A stretch of 64,000 bases of DNA from Microbacterium sp. MPKO10 (GCF_026107415.2 NZ_JAPCHX010000001.1:124001-188000), one strand, 5' to 3'; counted from the first letter of the stretch, positions 1 to 9,471 are shown. Numbers and translations: made by a program. The notes: generated by a model from the sequence alone, not told the origin.

Positions 1-191
1 AGGTTGCGCAGCAGCATCCCGATGACGATGGCGATCAGAAGCGCGCTCACCGCCGGCACAAAATGATTGACGGTCAGTGCGATCACGACGGCGATGGCAC
101 AGAGGCCCAGGCCGGGGAGGACAGGAGGGAGAGGGTTTTGGCGACCGGGGCGCTGTGTGGCGCCGGTGCGCTCAGAGACAGGATGAGACAT
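1..191 (-). CDS. YeiH-family putative sulfate exporter (N-terminal part)
   Basis: The first 63 codons of a gene that runs off the left edge, starting at the ATG at 191. A polar N-terminus of about 25 residues leads into a hydrophobic stretch of the form LPGLGLCAIAVVIAL and then IAIVIGMLLRNL. This resembles the start of YeiH/UPF0324 (PSE family) integral membrane proteins, which are putative sulfate or related anion exporters. The divergent LysR gene starting at 262 supports this, because yeiH genes commonly sit beside a LysR regulator. Only the first one or two membrane segments are visible, so the family call is moderate. Confidence 0.6.
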   Translation of the reverse strand, partial: MSHPVSERTGATQRPGRQNPLPPVLPGLGLCAIAVVIALTVNHFVPAVSALLIAIVIGMLLRN

Positions 192-248
192 GGTGTCCAG
201 CGTGCCCGGGCTGAGACCGCGGCAGAATGCCCAATTTCTGTCAACGTC

Positions 249-263
249 ATATCATTGCGATAT
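249..263. promoter_or_regulatory. LysR-type operator candidate
   Basis: ATATC-N5-GATAT is a perfect dyad in the 70-bp gap between the divergent yeiH-like and LysR genes, and it contains a T-N11-A core. It touches the LysR start codon, which fits autoregulation plus control of the divergent exporter. The operator role is inferred. Confidence 0.45.
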
Positions 264-1170
264 GGCACAGCTCCCTGACCTCTCCGCCCTCGCACTGCTG
301 TGTGCCATCGCCGAGCACGGCAGCGTCAGCCGGGCCGCCGCCAGCATCGGCATGGCACAGCCCAATGCCTCGCGCACGCTCCGGCGACTCGAGGCCGATT
401 TGGGGTTCCGGCTTCTTGATCGCGGCCCGCGCGGCTCGACGCTGACGGAGGAGGGGGCGATGGTCGCCGACTGGTCGTCGGATGTCGTCGCGGCGGCCCG
501 CACGCTGCAGACCGCGGCGTTGGCGTTGCGTGAGTCCCAGCAGTCGCACCTGACGGTTGCCGCAAGCAAGACCGTCGCCGAAGCGTTTCTGCCCCGCTGG
601 CTTGCGGCGCTGAGAGCGGAGCGCCCGCAGCTCGAACTGCACCTGGCCGCGCAGAACTCGGAGGAGGTTCAGGATGCTGTCGAGTCGGGCAGCGCCGACC
701 TCGGCTTCGTCGAGTCGCCCTCCGTTCGCCGCGAGCTGCGCAGCACAGAGGTGGCGCGCGACCGCCTCGTGGTGATCGTGGCTCCACAGCATCCCTGGGC
801 TCGTCGTCGGCGCCCTCTCACCGACGCCGAACTCGCGCGAACCCCTTTGGTCGTCCGTGAGCCGGGATCCGGCACCCGCACAACCTTGGAATCGGCGCTC
901 GCTCACCTCGATCCGGTTGCCCCGACGCTCGAGCTCGACAGCAATGCCGCGGTGCGCATCAGTGTCGCCTCGGGCGCCGGGCCTGCCGTGCTCAGCGAGC
1001 TCGCTGTTGCCGACGCGGCACGAGCAGGTGGTCTTGTCGTCGTCCCGACAGAAACCGAATTTGCCCGGCGCATGCGGGCAGTGTGGCTGCCCGGCAGCGT
1101 TCATGACGCGGCCGAGCTGCTCATCGGCATCGCCCGGCGCACCTGCGTCACGCATGTGCGACCCGTCTGA
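262..1170 (+). CDS. LysR-family transcriptional regulator
   Basis: 302 aa from the ATG at 262. An in-frame ATG at 190 would overlap the divergent gene and adds non-conserved residues. The N-terminal winged HTH (residues about 6-64) shows ALLCAIAEHGSVSRAAASIG and NASRTLRRLEADLGFRLLDR, the LysR hallmark. The remainder is the type 2 periplasmic-binding-like effector domain. The start codon lies next to a palindrome in the shared 70-bp promoter region. The likely target is the divergent YeiH-type exporter. The effector is unknown. Confidence 0.88.
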   Translation: MAQLPDLSALALLCAIAEHGSVSRAAASIGMAQPNASRTLRRLEADLGFRLLDRGPRGSTLTEEGAMVADWSSDVVAAARTLQTAALALRESQQSHLTVAASKTVAEAFLPRWLAALRAERPQLELHLAAQNSEEVQDAVESGSADLGFVESPSVRRELRSTEVARDRLVVIVAPQHPWARRRRPLTDAELARTPLVVREPGSGTRTTLESALAHLDPVAPTLELDSNAAVRISVASGAGPAVLSELAVADAARAGGLVVVPTETEFARRMRAVWLPGSVHDAAELLIGIARRTCVTHVRPV

Positions 1171-1185
1171 GCTTCGCACTCGCCC

Positions 1186-2433
1186 ATGACGATGACGACG
1201 CGGCCAAATCGATTCGCACCGATGCCCGTCTCCATCGATAATGTTCAGATGCTACGTCGGCGCACCCGCACCTCATTACGGCTGATCGCCGATGCCCTCG
1301 GGTCGTTCGAGGCTGACCCGGCAGTGAGTCGTCTGGCCGCAGCCTTCGGGGGCGACCCCACCCACATCACCGACCGGCGCATCGGCGAGCCCGGGTATCG
1401 CTCGAGGCACCTGCACTTCTCGTCTGGCGGCGAGATCGTCACGCACGACGAGGCCGTCGTCTCGGTGACCCTGCACGTCGCACCGACGCCGACCGCCCCG
1501 CAGGGAGTCACGCTGAATCATTGGTTCGCGAATGTCGACAATGACGCGACACTCGACGATCTGGCGGCTGCGCTGAAGACGACTCCGAAGTACACGGGAG
1601 AAGGCAGCCGGCAATTCACGCTCGAAGGCCTTGATGTGTGGAGCATCTTCACAGAGTCACGCCTGGAAGAACGGGGTAACCTGCTCCGCCTCTTGTTCCG
1701 GACTGCGCGCCAGGAACTGGAGCACAGCGACACGCACGAACAATGCCCCACGTGCAGCAACCTTCTTGTCCGCAGGGGAGGTGAGGGCAGCGGGGTCGCC
1801 GTGGATGACACCGTTGCCGCTCTCTCACACGCACTCGAGCACGGCCTCGTCACGGAAGATGAGTCGTCTGTCGCGCTTTCTGACCTCCTGCCGCTTCACA
1901 CCTCGGGGCTGATGGATGCCGCCGAAACGCGGCTCACCTGCACAGCGTGCGGGCGAGTGCTGTGCCTCACGACCTTCCGCAACGCCGATCCGACATTCGA
2001 GTACGTCACGTGGGGCGCCGCGAGCACGCGCCCACTCGACGAGATCCCGCCTGTCGAGCAGTGGGGCGACGCCGCGAGAATCGCCGCAGAGAGCGGGCGC
2101 ATGCACCTCGTGGATCACCTCCCAGGGGGCTGGTTTCTCGTTGAGCAGCGCGGCGAGCTCTTCCTCGACGCCCGGTACAGCTGCGGACCAACCGACTTCT
2201 CTGCCTTGATTCGCCTCGACGACTCCGAACGCGAGGCTTACAGAGCCGAGGGTGCCGACTACATCTCAGATCTCGCCAGGAGAATCGACAACAGCGGTCC
2301 CTTCCAGAAGGAGTCGCCGTATTTCTCGCGTGACCTCTACCGCACATCGAAGCGGGATCGGTACAAAAATGAGGTCAATAGGGCGGTCTCTCACGTCACC
2401 TGGATGGCTCAGCAGCGTCGCCGCCGTCGCTGA
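1186..2433 (+). CDS. Unrecognised protein with paired Cys motifs
   Basis: 415 aa, family not recognised. Two Cys pairs, CPTC near residue 190 and CTAC near 262, are about 70 residues apart and could form one zinc site. The flanking sequence has alternating hydrophobic beta-like segments, and the C-terminus ends in a run of arginines. There is no signal peptide or membrane segment, so it is probably cytoplasmic. It lies 15 bp after the LysR gene on the same strand and could be cotranscribed. ATGs at 1186 and 1222 are both possible starts. No function is proposed. Confidence 0.6.
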   Translation: MTMTTRPNRFAPMPVSIDNVQMLRRRTRTSLRLIADALGSFEADPAVSRLAAAFGGDPTHITDRRIGEPGYRSRHLHFSSGGEIVTHDEAVVSVTLHVAPTPTAPQGVTLNHWFANVDNDATLDDLAAALKTTPKYTGEGSRQFTLEGLDVWSIFTESRLEERGNLLRLLFRTARQELEHSDTHEQCPTCSNLLVRRGGEGSGVAVDDTVAALSHALEHGLVTEDESSVALSDLLPLHTSGLMDAAETRLTCTACGRVLCLTTFRNADPTFEYVTWGAASTRPLDEIPPVEQWGDAARIAAESGRMHLVDHLPGGWFLVEQRGELFLDARYSCGPTDFSALIRLDDSEREAYRAEGADYISDLARRIDNSGPFQKESPYFSRDLYRTSKRDRYKNEVNRAVSHVTWMAQQRRRRR

Positions 2434-2537
2434 TAACGCACGCGAGCCGACCGTGACCGGTCAGAGGCTCTAACCGCTCCCCAGCGCCCGGTAGAGTCTC
2501 TGTCGTCACATTCGAAGTCGGAACAAAGGAGTTCTCT

Positions 2538-3911
2538 ATGTCGACGCCATCCGCGCCCGAGAAGACCTCGCGACGGCGAAGCGTCATGCGCCCCATCAAC
2601 CGCTTTCTTGAACGGTGGATACCTTCGGCACTGACATTCGCGATCGTCCTGACGATCATCGTCGCGATCCTGGCGGTAACGCTCACGCAGACGAGCCCCG
2701 TCGATGTGGTCAAGGGATGGGGCGACGGTCTCGCGGGTCTGCTCGCGTTCATCACGCAGATGTGCCTGATTCTGCTGCTCGGATATATGCTCGCCAATAC
2801 CCGCCCCGTGCGCAAGCTGCTCGGGTGGCTGGCGAGCGTGCCGACGGGGCCCGGAACGGCGTACGTTTTCGTTTTCGTCGTCGGTGCGATCGCGAGCCTC
2901 ATCACGTGGGGACTCGGGCTCATCGTGGGCACGCTGCTCGCGCGCGAGATCGCCGTTCAGTCGCGCAAGCGCGGCTACAAGGCGCACTTCCCTCTGCTCG
3001 TCGCCGCCGGCTACTCGGGCTTCGTCGTGTGGCATATGGGCTATTCGGGCTCCGGCCCGCTCACAGCCGCAACGCCCGATTCGTTCCTCGCTCCGGCCCT
3101 CGGCGGCGAGGTCATTCCCGTCTCGCAAACGATCTTCTCGTCGTGGAACATGCTCGCCGCCCTCGCGGTGATCGTCGTCGTCGCGCTGCTGTTCTTCCTC
3201 ATCCGCCCCAAGAGCGGTGACCCGATCTACGAGCTGCCCGAAGCAATCGGATCTGAAGAGCAGGATGCCGCTGGCGATGCCGTCGTCACTCCCGCAGACC
3301 GCATCGATGCCTCCCGCATCCTGACCTTGATTCTCGGGCTGGCGCTCGTGGCCTACCTCGTTGTGCATTTCGTGCAGGGTGGAACGCTCACGCTCGACAT
3401 CGTGAACTGGTCGTTCCTCGCGCTGATCCTGCTGCTGGTGAAGAACCCGTTCGAGCTGATCCACCTGACGAAGAAGGCTGCGTCGAATGTCGGCGAGATT
3501 CTGCTGCAGTTCCCCCTGTACGCCGGCATCCTCGGCATCATGTCGTCTTCTGGGCTGATCACGCTGTTCTCAGACGCGTTCGTGTCGATCTCGACGCCGA
3601 CCACGTTCGGTGTGCTCGCGCTTCTCTCGGCCGGTATCGTCAACTTCTTCGTGCCTTCGGGCGGCGGGCAGTTCGCGGTGCAGGGCCCCATCATGATCGA
3701 CGCAGCGAACCAGCTCGGCGTTGACCCCTCAATCGCGATTATGGCCGTGGCATACGGCGACCAGTGGACGAACATGATTCAGCCGTTCTGGGCGTTGCCT
3801 GTACTCGCGATCGCCGGGCTGAAGATGCGCGACATCCTGGGGTACACGTTCGTCACGCTGCTGGGCTCCGGTGTGGTGATGGCCGCCGTGCTCATTCTCG
3901 TGAGTCTCTGA
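2538..3911 (+). CDS. Short-chain fatty acid transporter, AtoE family
   Basis: 457 aa polytopic membrane protein with about 11-12 hydrophobic segments. AtoE-family features include an N-terminal ERWIPSALTFAIVLT segment, a GYSGFVVWHMGYSGSGPL loop near residue 160, and a late NFFVPSGGGQFAVQGPI motif. The family moves short-chain fatty acids such as acetoacetate or butyrate across the plasma membrane. AAAGGAG lies 7 bp upstream of the ATG. A strong hairpin follows the stop, so the gene is probably monocistronic. No acetoacetate-CoA transferase genes are adjacent, so the substrate is open. Confidence 0.85.
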   Translation: MSTPSAPEKTSRRRSVMRPINRFLERWIPSALTFAIVLTIIVAILAVTLTQTSPVDVVKGWGDGLAGLLAFITQMCLILLLGYMLANTRPVRKLLGWLASVPTGPGTAYVFVFVVGAIASLITWGLGLIVGTLLAREIAVQSRKRGYKAHFPLLVAAGYSGFVVWHMGYSGSGPLTAATPDSFLAPALGGEVIPVSQTIFSSWNMLAALAVIVVVALLFFLIRPKSGDPIYELPEAIGSEEQDAAGDAVVTPADRIDASRILTLILGLALVAYLVVHFVQGGTLTLDIVNWSFLALILLLVKNPFELIHLTKKAASNVGEILLQFPLYAGILGIMSSSGLITLFSDAFVSISTPTTFGVLALLSAGIVNFFVPSGGGQFAVQGPIMIDAANQLGVDPSIAIMAVAYGDQWTNMIQPFWALPVLAIAGLKMRDILGYTFVTLLGSGVVMAAVLILVSL

Positions 3912-3940
3912 ATCGCAGCGCCCTGCCAGGCGAGACGACA

Positions 3941-3969
3941 GAACCCCCGGTCGCGATGACCGGGGGTTC
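3941..3969. terminator. Bidirectional hairpin terminator
   Basis: A 12-bp perfect stem (GAACCCCCGGTC with GACCGGGGGTTC, 5-nt loop) lies between the convergent AtoE gene and the tRNA pair. T-rich sequence is weak on both sides. The position fits termination of both units. Confidence 0.75.
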
Positions 3970-3977
3970 TTGCGGTG

Positions 3978-4051
3978 TAGCAGGAGCGGGACTCGAACCC
4001 GCGACCTCACGATTATGAGTCGTGCGCTCTCACCAACTGAGCTACCCTGCC
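3978..4051 (-). tRNA. tRNA-Met (CAT), elongator type
   Basis: A 74-nt cloverleaf with anticodon stem CACGA/TCGTG, loop CTCATAA giving anticodon CAT, and T-arm GCGGG-TTCGAGT-CCCGC. The anticodon stem lacks the three G-C pairs of initiator tRNA, so elongator Met is the best call. An Ile2 tRNA read through lysidine cannot be fully excluded. It lies 23 nt after tRNA-Thr on the same strand. Confidence 0.9.
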
Positions 4052-4074
4052 GCACGACGCTCCGAAGAACGACG

Positions 4075-4146
<72 letters not shown>

Positions 4147-4181
4147 ATCGCCCGCTGCTTCCCGCAACAGGCAACCGCTAA

Positions 4182-4211
4182 AGAATATCAAACCTTTGAG
4201 CGGTTCGTGAA
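4182..4211 (-). promoter_or_regulatory. Promoter of the tRNA-Thr/Met unit
   Basis: On the minus strand, TTCACG (4211-4206) and TATTCT (4187-4182) are separated by 18 bp, about 35 bp upstream of tRNA-Thr. The match to a sigma-70-type promoter is reasonable. Confidence 0.5.
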
Positions 4212-4243
4212 CACGGCGCCTTCACATCAGCACCGTCGTCGTC

Positions 4244-5038
4244 TCACCAACCAAGACGTGCGGCGATAGCGTCCGCTGCGTCACTCGGGAAGCCATCCCA
4301 GCCGGGCTCGAGCACATCCCGTGCCACGTCGAAGAGGCCATGCGCAGCAGACTCGACATCCTGCGCGAGGGCGGTATCTATCCGCGCAGCGAGCTCGGGG
4401 TAACCGCGTTCAAATCGACGAAGCGGATCGGTCTTGTCGCGGGAGCTCGGGAGCTGCGAGGGAATTCGGGCGCGCACCACTCGGGCCAGCAGCTCGACAG
4501 CCCAGCCCCGCACGAAGTTCGAACCATTGAGAACCTCCCCGCGACGTGCGCGACCAACTCCAATCAGAAGCTTCACCAGAACGAGCCGCATGTCGTTCGC
4601 CGCGCGTTCCTCAGAAGGCGCAGCGAGCCCGTCGCTGGCGTTTGCGCGATCCCGAGCAACCGCGATGATCCGTGCAACGATGCCTTCACTGTCATAAACG
4701 ATCAGAGCGTCGTCGGCCAACGCGCCAGTGAGTTCGTCGGCTGTTGCCGCCGCGAACTCAAGAATATGACCGTCTGAATACACGACAACGAACCCGATAT
4801 CGCCTTCACGCCCGAGCAGCACGCTTTTCTCGAATCGCGGCAGCCAGCTCATATCGCGGCGCACGTCGCGCTCGCGGCCCGGTTCAAGGAGCACGAAGAA
4901 GTCGTGATCAGACCATTCGTCGCGACGAGTCGCATCTGCCGCTGAGCCGAGCAGCACCAATCCGATTACACCGTCTGTCTCACGGCACGCCTGCTCCAGC
5001 TCGTCGCTCAGGCGAGAGAATTCCTCAACGTTCCGCAC
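4244..5038 (-). CDS. Nucleotidyltransferase-fold protein
   Basis: 264 aa from the GTG at 5038. AGGAG lies 7 nt upstream of it, and it follows the GH13 stop by 2 nt. An ATG at 5062 would overlap the upstream gene. The N-terminal third carries LVLLGSAADATRRDEWSDHDF, the GS-x(n)-DxD signature of the pol-beta nucleotidyltransferase superfamily that includes lincosamide and aminoglycoside nucleotidyltransferases. The C-terminal half is helical and resembles the accessory domain of such enzymes. A substrate cannot be assigned. It is the last gene of the maltodextrin operon by position, with no obvious functional link. Confidence 0.68.
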   Translation of the reverse strand: MRNVEEFSRLSDELEQACRETDGVIGLVLLGSAADATRRDEWSDHDFFVLLEPGRERDVRRDMSWLPRFEKSVLLGREGDIGFVVVYSDGHILEFAAATADELTGALADDALIVYDSEGIVARIIAVARDRANASDGLAAPSEERAANDMRLVLVKLLIGVGRARRGEVLNGSNFVRGWAVELLARVVRARIPSQLPSSRDKTDPLRRFERGYPELAARIDTALAQDVESAAHGLFDVARDVLEPGWDGFPSDAADAIAARLGW

Positions 5039-5040
5039 GC

Positions 5041-6891
5041 TCAGGCTCCTGCCGTCTGCCACACCGAGAAGTCAGGACCAGTGCCCGACATGCGGATGCT
5101 GTCGCCCTCTGTGCTCAGCACCAACCCGCCGAACAGCTGCTCGACAGCATCCGGCGTCGGAATGACCTCGGCAGGCAGATCGACGCTGACGTCAGCGCGC
5201 GCTGCCACGATCAGCAGGCTCTCGTCGCCGTCTTCGCGCACGTACGCGAGCGCGTCATCGCTCACGTGCACCCAGCGCATTCCTCCGCCGTTGAGAGCTG
5301 AATGCTTGCGGCGCAGGGCAATCAGCTCCGAGTACAGGTCGATGGTTCCGGATGCTGCATCCGCAGCGTGCCACGGTATCGGCGTGCGCGAATGCTCGCC
5401 GTCGACCCCCGTGAGCCCGAACTCGTCGCCGGCCCACACGACGGGGATGCCAGGAAGCGTCACAGACATCCCTGCCGCGACCGGGAGTGTGCCCGGCAGC
5501 GCGCGCGTGAGAAACCGCGGAGTGTCGTGCGTGTCGAGGGCGTTCATGTTGCCGAGGCGCACCCGCCACGGGAACCCGGCGGTGAACTGCCGGTGGGCCG
5601 CATAGAGCTGCCGCCCGGTGTACCGGGGAATCGTCTGCATCGCCATGCCGAGCCCTCCCCCGGCATCCGCGAGCGGCTCAGACAGCCAGCCCCACAGCGG
5701 TCGGGTGAAGTTCGCATACGTCATGGCACCGTGCCATGCGTCTCCGTGGAAGTCGCTCGATGCGTCGTTTGTCGACTCGGCGAGCAGGATCGTGTCGGGA
5801 TTGATCTCGGTCATTGTGCGGCGAATGGTCTGCCGCACCTCGGCGTTGAAGTCATCGTCGCCGAGCCGGCCCGTCATGTTCGCGACGTCGATGCGCCAGC
5901 CGTCGAGGGAGTACGGCGGTTTCAGCCACCGCGCGACCACCGAGTCGGCTCCCTCGATGAACCGTCGGCGCAGCTCTCGCGAGTTCCAGTTGAACTTGGG
6001 CAGGCTGGGCACGCCGAGCCACGACTCGTAGCCATCGTGCTCGGCATCGCGCCAGTAGTAGAAGTCGCTCTCAACAGCATCCGGATTCTTGTGGGCGGCG
6101 ACGAACCACTCGTGGGCGTCACCGGAGTGGTTTGTTGTGAGGTCGCCGATCACGCGAAGCCCGCGCTCGTGCGCAGCCTCAACGAGGCGGATCAGCGCCC
6201 CATTACCGCCGAGCAGCGGATCGACCACGTCGAAGTTCGCCGAGTCATACCGGTGATTGGAGCGCGCGGGGAAGACCGGCGTCAGGTAGATCATCGTCGC
6301 CCCGAGTCGCTCAAGGTGATCGAGGTGTTCGATGATCCCGTCGAGGTCGCCGCCGTAGAACTGCGTCGACCGCGCCTCGGGGTCCAACCGCACCTCGTCG
6401 TCCCACGCGGCGGGCACCGCCCACTCGGGGGTCGGTCGCGCGTCCGCGGCATCCGAACGGGCGAATCGATCGGGGAAGATCTGATAGAGCACGGTCGACG
6501 CAGCCCAGTCGGGCGGTGCGTCATACGTGACGAGCAGAAAGTCCTCGCTGTCGAGGGTCTCGGTGTCGAAGACGCCCCGGGCATTCACCCACAGATCGGT
6601 GCCGGTCGCGGTGCGCAGCAGCCAGCGGTACCCATGCTCACGCGAGGCGACAGTCACGTCGGCGCTCCACCAGTCCCAGCCAAGAGCGGATGCTGTTCGC
6701 CGGGCGACAGCAAAGACGGGCTCTCGGTCCGGATTCGAACGAACGCGCACACCCTTCAGCTCGCCCAGCGCCTGGGGCACGCGCAATCGAACGCGCACCG
6801 TCTCGCCGAGACGCGGATGCTGTGTCGAGACGTACAGCGGCGAGCCGTCGTGGTGCGGCAGCAGCGGAAGGTCGGGCAGCTCGGTGGTCAT
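5041..6891 (-). CDS. Cyclomaltodextrinase/neopullulanase-like GH13
   Basis: 616 aa cytoplasmic glycoside hydrolase. Residues 1-125 resemble the CBM34-type N-domain of maltogenic amylases. From about 133 (VLYQIFPDRF) the GH13 barrel follows, with VIGDLTTNHSG, the nucleophile Asp in DGWRIDVAN (about 335), the acid/base Glu in ILLAESTND (about 371) and the transition-state Asp in LDTHDTPR. It would hydrolyse imported cyclodextrins, pullulan fragments or maltodextrins. It starts 8 bp after the MalG-like gene, so it is the enzymatic end of the malEFG operon. Confidence 0.88.
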   Translation of the reverse strand: MTTELPDLPLLPHHDGSPLYVSTQHPRLGETVRVRLRVPQALGELKGVRVRSNPDREPVFAVARRTASALGWDWWSADVTVASREHGYRWLLRTATGTDLWVNARGVFDTETLDSEDFLLVTYDAPPDWAASTVLYQIFPDRFARSDAADARPTPEWAVPAAWDDEVRLDPEARSTQFYGGDLDGIIEHLDHLERLGATMIYLTPVFPARSNHRYDSANFDVVDPLLGGNGALIRLVEAAHERGLRVIGDLTTNHSGDAHEWFVAAHKNPDAVESDFYYWRDAEHDGYESWLGVPSLPKFNWNSRELRRRFIEGADSVVARWLKPPYSLDGWRIDVANMTGRLGDDDFNAEVRQTIRRTMTEINPDTILLAESTNDASSDFHGDAWHGAMTYANFTRPLWGWLSEPLADAGGGLGMAMQTIPRYTGRQLYAAHRQFTAGFPWRVRLGNMNALDTHDTPRFLTRALPGTLPVAAGMSVTLPGIPVVWAGDEFGLTGVDGEHSRTPIPWHAADAASGTIDLYSELIALRRKHSALNGGGMRWVHVSDDALAYVREDGDESLLIVAARADVSVDLPAEVIPTPDAVEQLFGGLVLSTEGDSIRMSGTGPDFSVWQTAGA

Positions 6892-6899
6892 GGGGACTC

Positions 6900-7835
6900 C
6901 TACTTCACGGAACCGGCGACGAGGCCGCCGACGATGTACTTCTGCAGGTAGAGGAACAGTGCCATCACGGGCAGTGCGGCGAGCACGGCACCCGCCGCGA
7001 AGACGCTCCAGTTGCTCGTGAACTCCTGCGAGACGAACTGGTAGAGCCCGACGGCCAGGGTCTGCTTCTCGGGCGAGACCAGCACGACGCTGGCAATGAC
7101 GAAGTCGTTAGTCGTGGCGATGAACGACAGCAGCCCGACGACCGCGAGAATCGGCGAGACGAGCGGCAGGATGATCGTGAAGAACACGCGTGCGTGCCCC
7201 GCCCCGTCGATCTTTGCCGCTTCGTCGAGCGCCGTCGGCACCGTGTTGAAGAAGCCATACATGAGGTACGTGTTCACGCCCAGCGCGCCGCCGAGGTAGA
7301 CCATGATGAGGGCGACCTGGTTGTCGATGCCCAGAATCGGGAAGATCTCGCCGATCGTGTTCAGCAGGAGGAAGATCGCGACGACGGCGAGAAGCTGGGG
7401 GAAGATCTGCACGACCAGCAGCGAGACGAGCCCGAACCGGCGCCCTCTGAAGCGCATGCGGCTGAATGCATATGCGGCAAGCGCCCCCAAGAAGACCGTG
7501 CAGACCGACGCCGTCAGGCCGATGAACAGCGTGTTGCCGAACCATGCTGCATACGGCTGCTGCGGAGATGTGAACAGCGTCACGTAACTGTCGAGGCCGA
7601 TCCTCGCGAAGAGACCGTTTGAGCTCAACAGCGTCCCATTCGGGTTAAGGGATGCTGAGAGCACATACAGCAGCGGGAATACGGCGTAGATGATCACGAT
7701 GATTCCGACGAGGTGTCGCCATCCGGTGGCGCGGAACCAGCGGCCGGCGCTGACGGGTCGCTTGCCCGGGAGGGCAGCCGGGTTCGTGGGAACGGCCTGT
7801 CGGGTCGCGGGCGATGCGTTCTGTGTGCGGCTCAT
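6900..7835 (-). CDS. malG: MalG-type ABC transporter permease
   Basis: 311 aa, six predicted membrane segments after a polar N-terminus of about 40 residues. The EAA loop ALDEAAKIDGAGHARVF, which contacts the ATPase, is present, and the protein ends LQKYIVGGLVAGSVK, typical of MalG. It pairs with the MalF-like gene 1 bp upstream. With MalE it would import maltose or maltodextrin. No ATPase gene is in the operon, so a shared MsiK-type ATPase is implied. Confidence 0.9.
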   Translation of the reverse strand: MSRTQNASPATRQAVPTNPAALPGKRPVSAGRWFRATGWRHLVGIIVIIYAVFPLLYVLSASLNPNGTLLSSNGLFARIGLDSYVTLFTSPQQPYAAWFGNTLFIGLTASVCTVFLGALAAYAFSRMRFRGRRFGLVSLLVVQIFPQLLAVVAIFLLLNTIGEIFPILGIDNQVALIMVYLGGALGVNTYLMYGFFNTVPTALDEAAKIDGAGHARVFFTIILPLVSPILAVVGLLSFIATTNDFVIASVVLVSPEKQTLAVGLYQFVSQEFTSNWSVFAAGAVLAALPVMALFLYLQKYIVGGLVAGSVK

Positions 7836-7836
7836 G

Positions 7837-9447
7837 TCAGTTCAGATCCTCCAGCGCCTTGGTCTGTTTGAAGCTGATGATCGCCACGAGCGCCACGACG
7901 ACGAAGATGATGATCGAGAATGCGCTCGCCAGTCCGTAGTCGCTCGTCGCCCCGTCGAACGCAACCTTGTACACCATTGAAATGAGAATGTCCGTGCCGC
8001 CGACGTTGATGCCGGCAGCGGCGTCACGGGGACCACCCTCAGTGAGCATGTAGATCAGGTTGAAGTTGTTGAAGTTGAAGGCGAACGACGAGATCAGCAG
8101 CGGCGCAATCGAGACCAGGAGGAGCGGGAGCTTGATCAAGCGGAAGACCGCGAACGGTTTCGCCCCGTCGACCGTTGCTGCCTCGGTGAGCTCATCGGGA
8201 ATCGACTGCAGGGCGCCCGTGCAGACGAGGAACATGTAAGGGAAGCCGAGCCAGAGATTGACCCACAGGATGCTGAGTTTCGCCAACCATGTGTTGGTCA
8301 GCCAGGGGATGGCGGCTCCGCCGAAGAGCACGTCGTTGACGAAGCCGAAGTCTCGGTTCAGAAGCCCAGCCCAGACGAGCGCCCCAAGAAAGCCCGGGAA
8401 CGCGTAGGGCAGGATCATCACGACCCGGTAGAGCTTGCGCCCCTTCATCCGCATGTCGTTGAACACGATCGCGAGAAAGAGGCCGAGCGCGAAGGTGGTG
8501 AGAACGCTGAGCAGGGCGAAGGCGAACGTCCAGATGGTGACGCTGATGAGCGGGCCGCGGATGCTCTGCTCCGTGAACGCCTTCGTAAAGTTCTCGACCC
8601 CGACGTTGATGCTCCACCCCGGCATGAGCTGCTCGCCGCTCTCGGCAGTGAACGCACCGACCCCGGTGTCTGAGTAGACGGTGCCCGTCTCAGTGTCGGT
8701 CATCGTCCCGGCCGCCTCATCGTATTCAAGCGTCGAAACATACAGGTACGCCTTGGAGCCGTCTGGGGTGCGAAGGGCTCCGTCGTTCGGATCGTCGGAG
8801 ATCTGCACCGTCATCGCGGCGATCTCCTTCTGGTGTTCGAGAATGCCGGCGAAGTCGAGACTCGTGTAGCCCGGGAGGCCGACAGCGACGCCTCCGGACA
8901 TCTCCGCGTCGCCAACGGAGCTCAACGGGGTGTCGTCATCACCAACGCTGACCGTTCCGTCTGGTGCCGTGACCAGAAAGCTGTAGTTACCGAGTTGTTC
9001 GAGCACCGTCAGGTCATACGCCGGTGAGTCGGGCACGCGCTCCTGGGCCGACTGCACGAGTGCCATGACGGCATCCTCTTTCGTGCTGTTGTGTCCCGTA
9101 CCGTAGTTCGTGAAGGCGATGTAGCCCGTGTAGCCGATCACGAACACCTGGAAGATCAGCAGAAAGACGAGCCCCGGTGTGAGGTATTTGGCGGGCAGCC
9201 AGCCGCGGGTGAAGTACACGACGTTGACGACGGCCGCGATGACGAGCACGACGGCAAACACGATCCACTGCCGCTGCGTCATGGCGACGAACAGCGCGAA
9301 GAGCGAGATCGCATCGACCACCGCGATGAGGGCGATCTTGATGATGAGAGAGAGGATGCCGCCTGAGGCGTGTTCCGCGATCTGCCGCGCTCGGCGCCGC
9401 TGGCGCAGTTCGCGCCCGCTCGGGGCGTGTGGTGTCTGAGTGCTCAT
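7837..9447 (-). CDS. malF: MalF-type ABC transporter permease
   Basis: 536 aa, longer than most sugar permeases because of a large extracytoplasmic insertion (about residues 120-275) between the early membrane segments and the core, as in MalF proteins. The core has the EAA motif ELTEAATVDGAKPFAVF. It lies between malE, separated by 63 bp containing a perfect 14-bp hairpin, and malG. It forms the translocation channel with MalG. Confidence 0.9.
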   Translation of the reverse strand: MSTQTPHAPSGRELRQRRRARQIAEHASGGILSLIIKIALIAVVDAISLFALFVAMTQRQWIVFAVVLVIAAVVNVVYFTRGWLPAKYLTPGLVFLLIFQVFVIGYTGYIAFTNYGTGHNSTKEDAVMALVQSAQERVPDSPAYDLTVLEQLGNYSFLVTAPDGTVSVGDDDTPLSSVGDAEMSGGVAVGLPGYTSLDFAGILEHQKEIAAMTVQISDDPNDGALRTPDGSKAYLYVSTLEYDEAAGTMTDTETGTVYSDTGVGAFTAESGEQLMPGWSINVGVENFTKAFTEQSIRGPLISVTIWTFAFALLSVLTTFALGLFLAIVFNDMRMKGRKLYRVVMILPYAFPGFLGALVWAGLLNRDFGFVNDVLFGGAAIPWLTNTWLAKLSILWVNLWLGFPYMFLVCTGALQSIPDELTEAATVDGAKPFAVFRLIKLPLLLVSIAPLLISSFAFNFNNFNLIYMLTEGGPRDAAAGINVGGTDILISMVYKVAFDGATSDYGLASAFSIIIFVVVALVAIISFKQTKALEDLN

Positions 9448-9471
9448 GATTCCCTGTGCTCGTCGGGTAGG

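Noticed and set aside
3978-4051. Initiator tRNA-fMet or tRNA-Ile2 as the identity of the CAT tRNA
   Set aside because: It lacks the three G-C pairs of the initiator anticodon stem, and the body resembles elongator Met. Ile2 remains possible but less likely.
5302-6951. 549-aa plus-strand open frame opposite the GH13 gene
   Set aside because: Antisense shadow typical of high-GC coding DNA; low-complexity Arg/Val-rich product with no domain.
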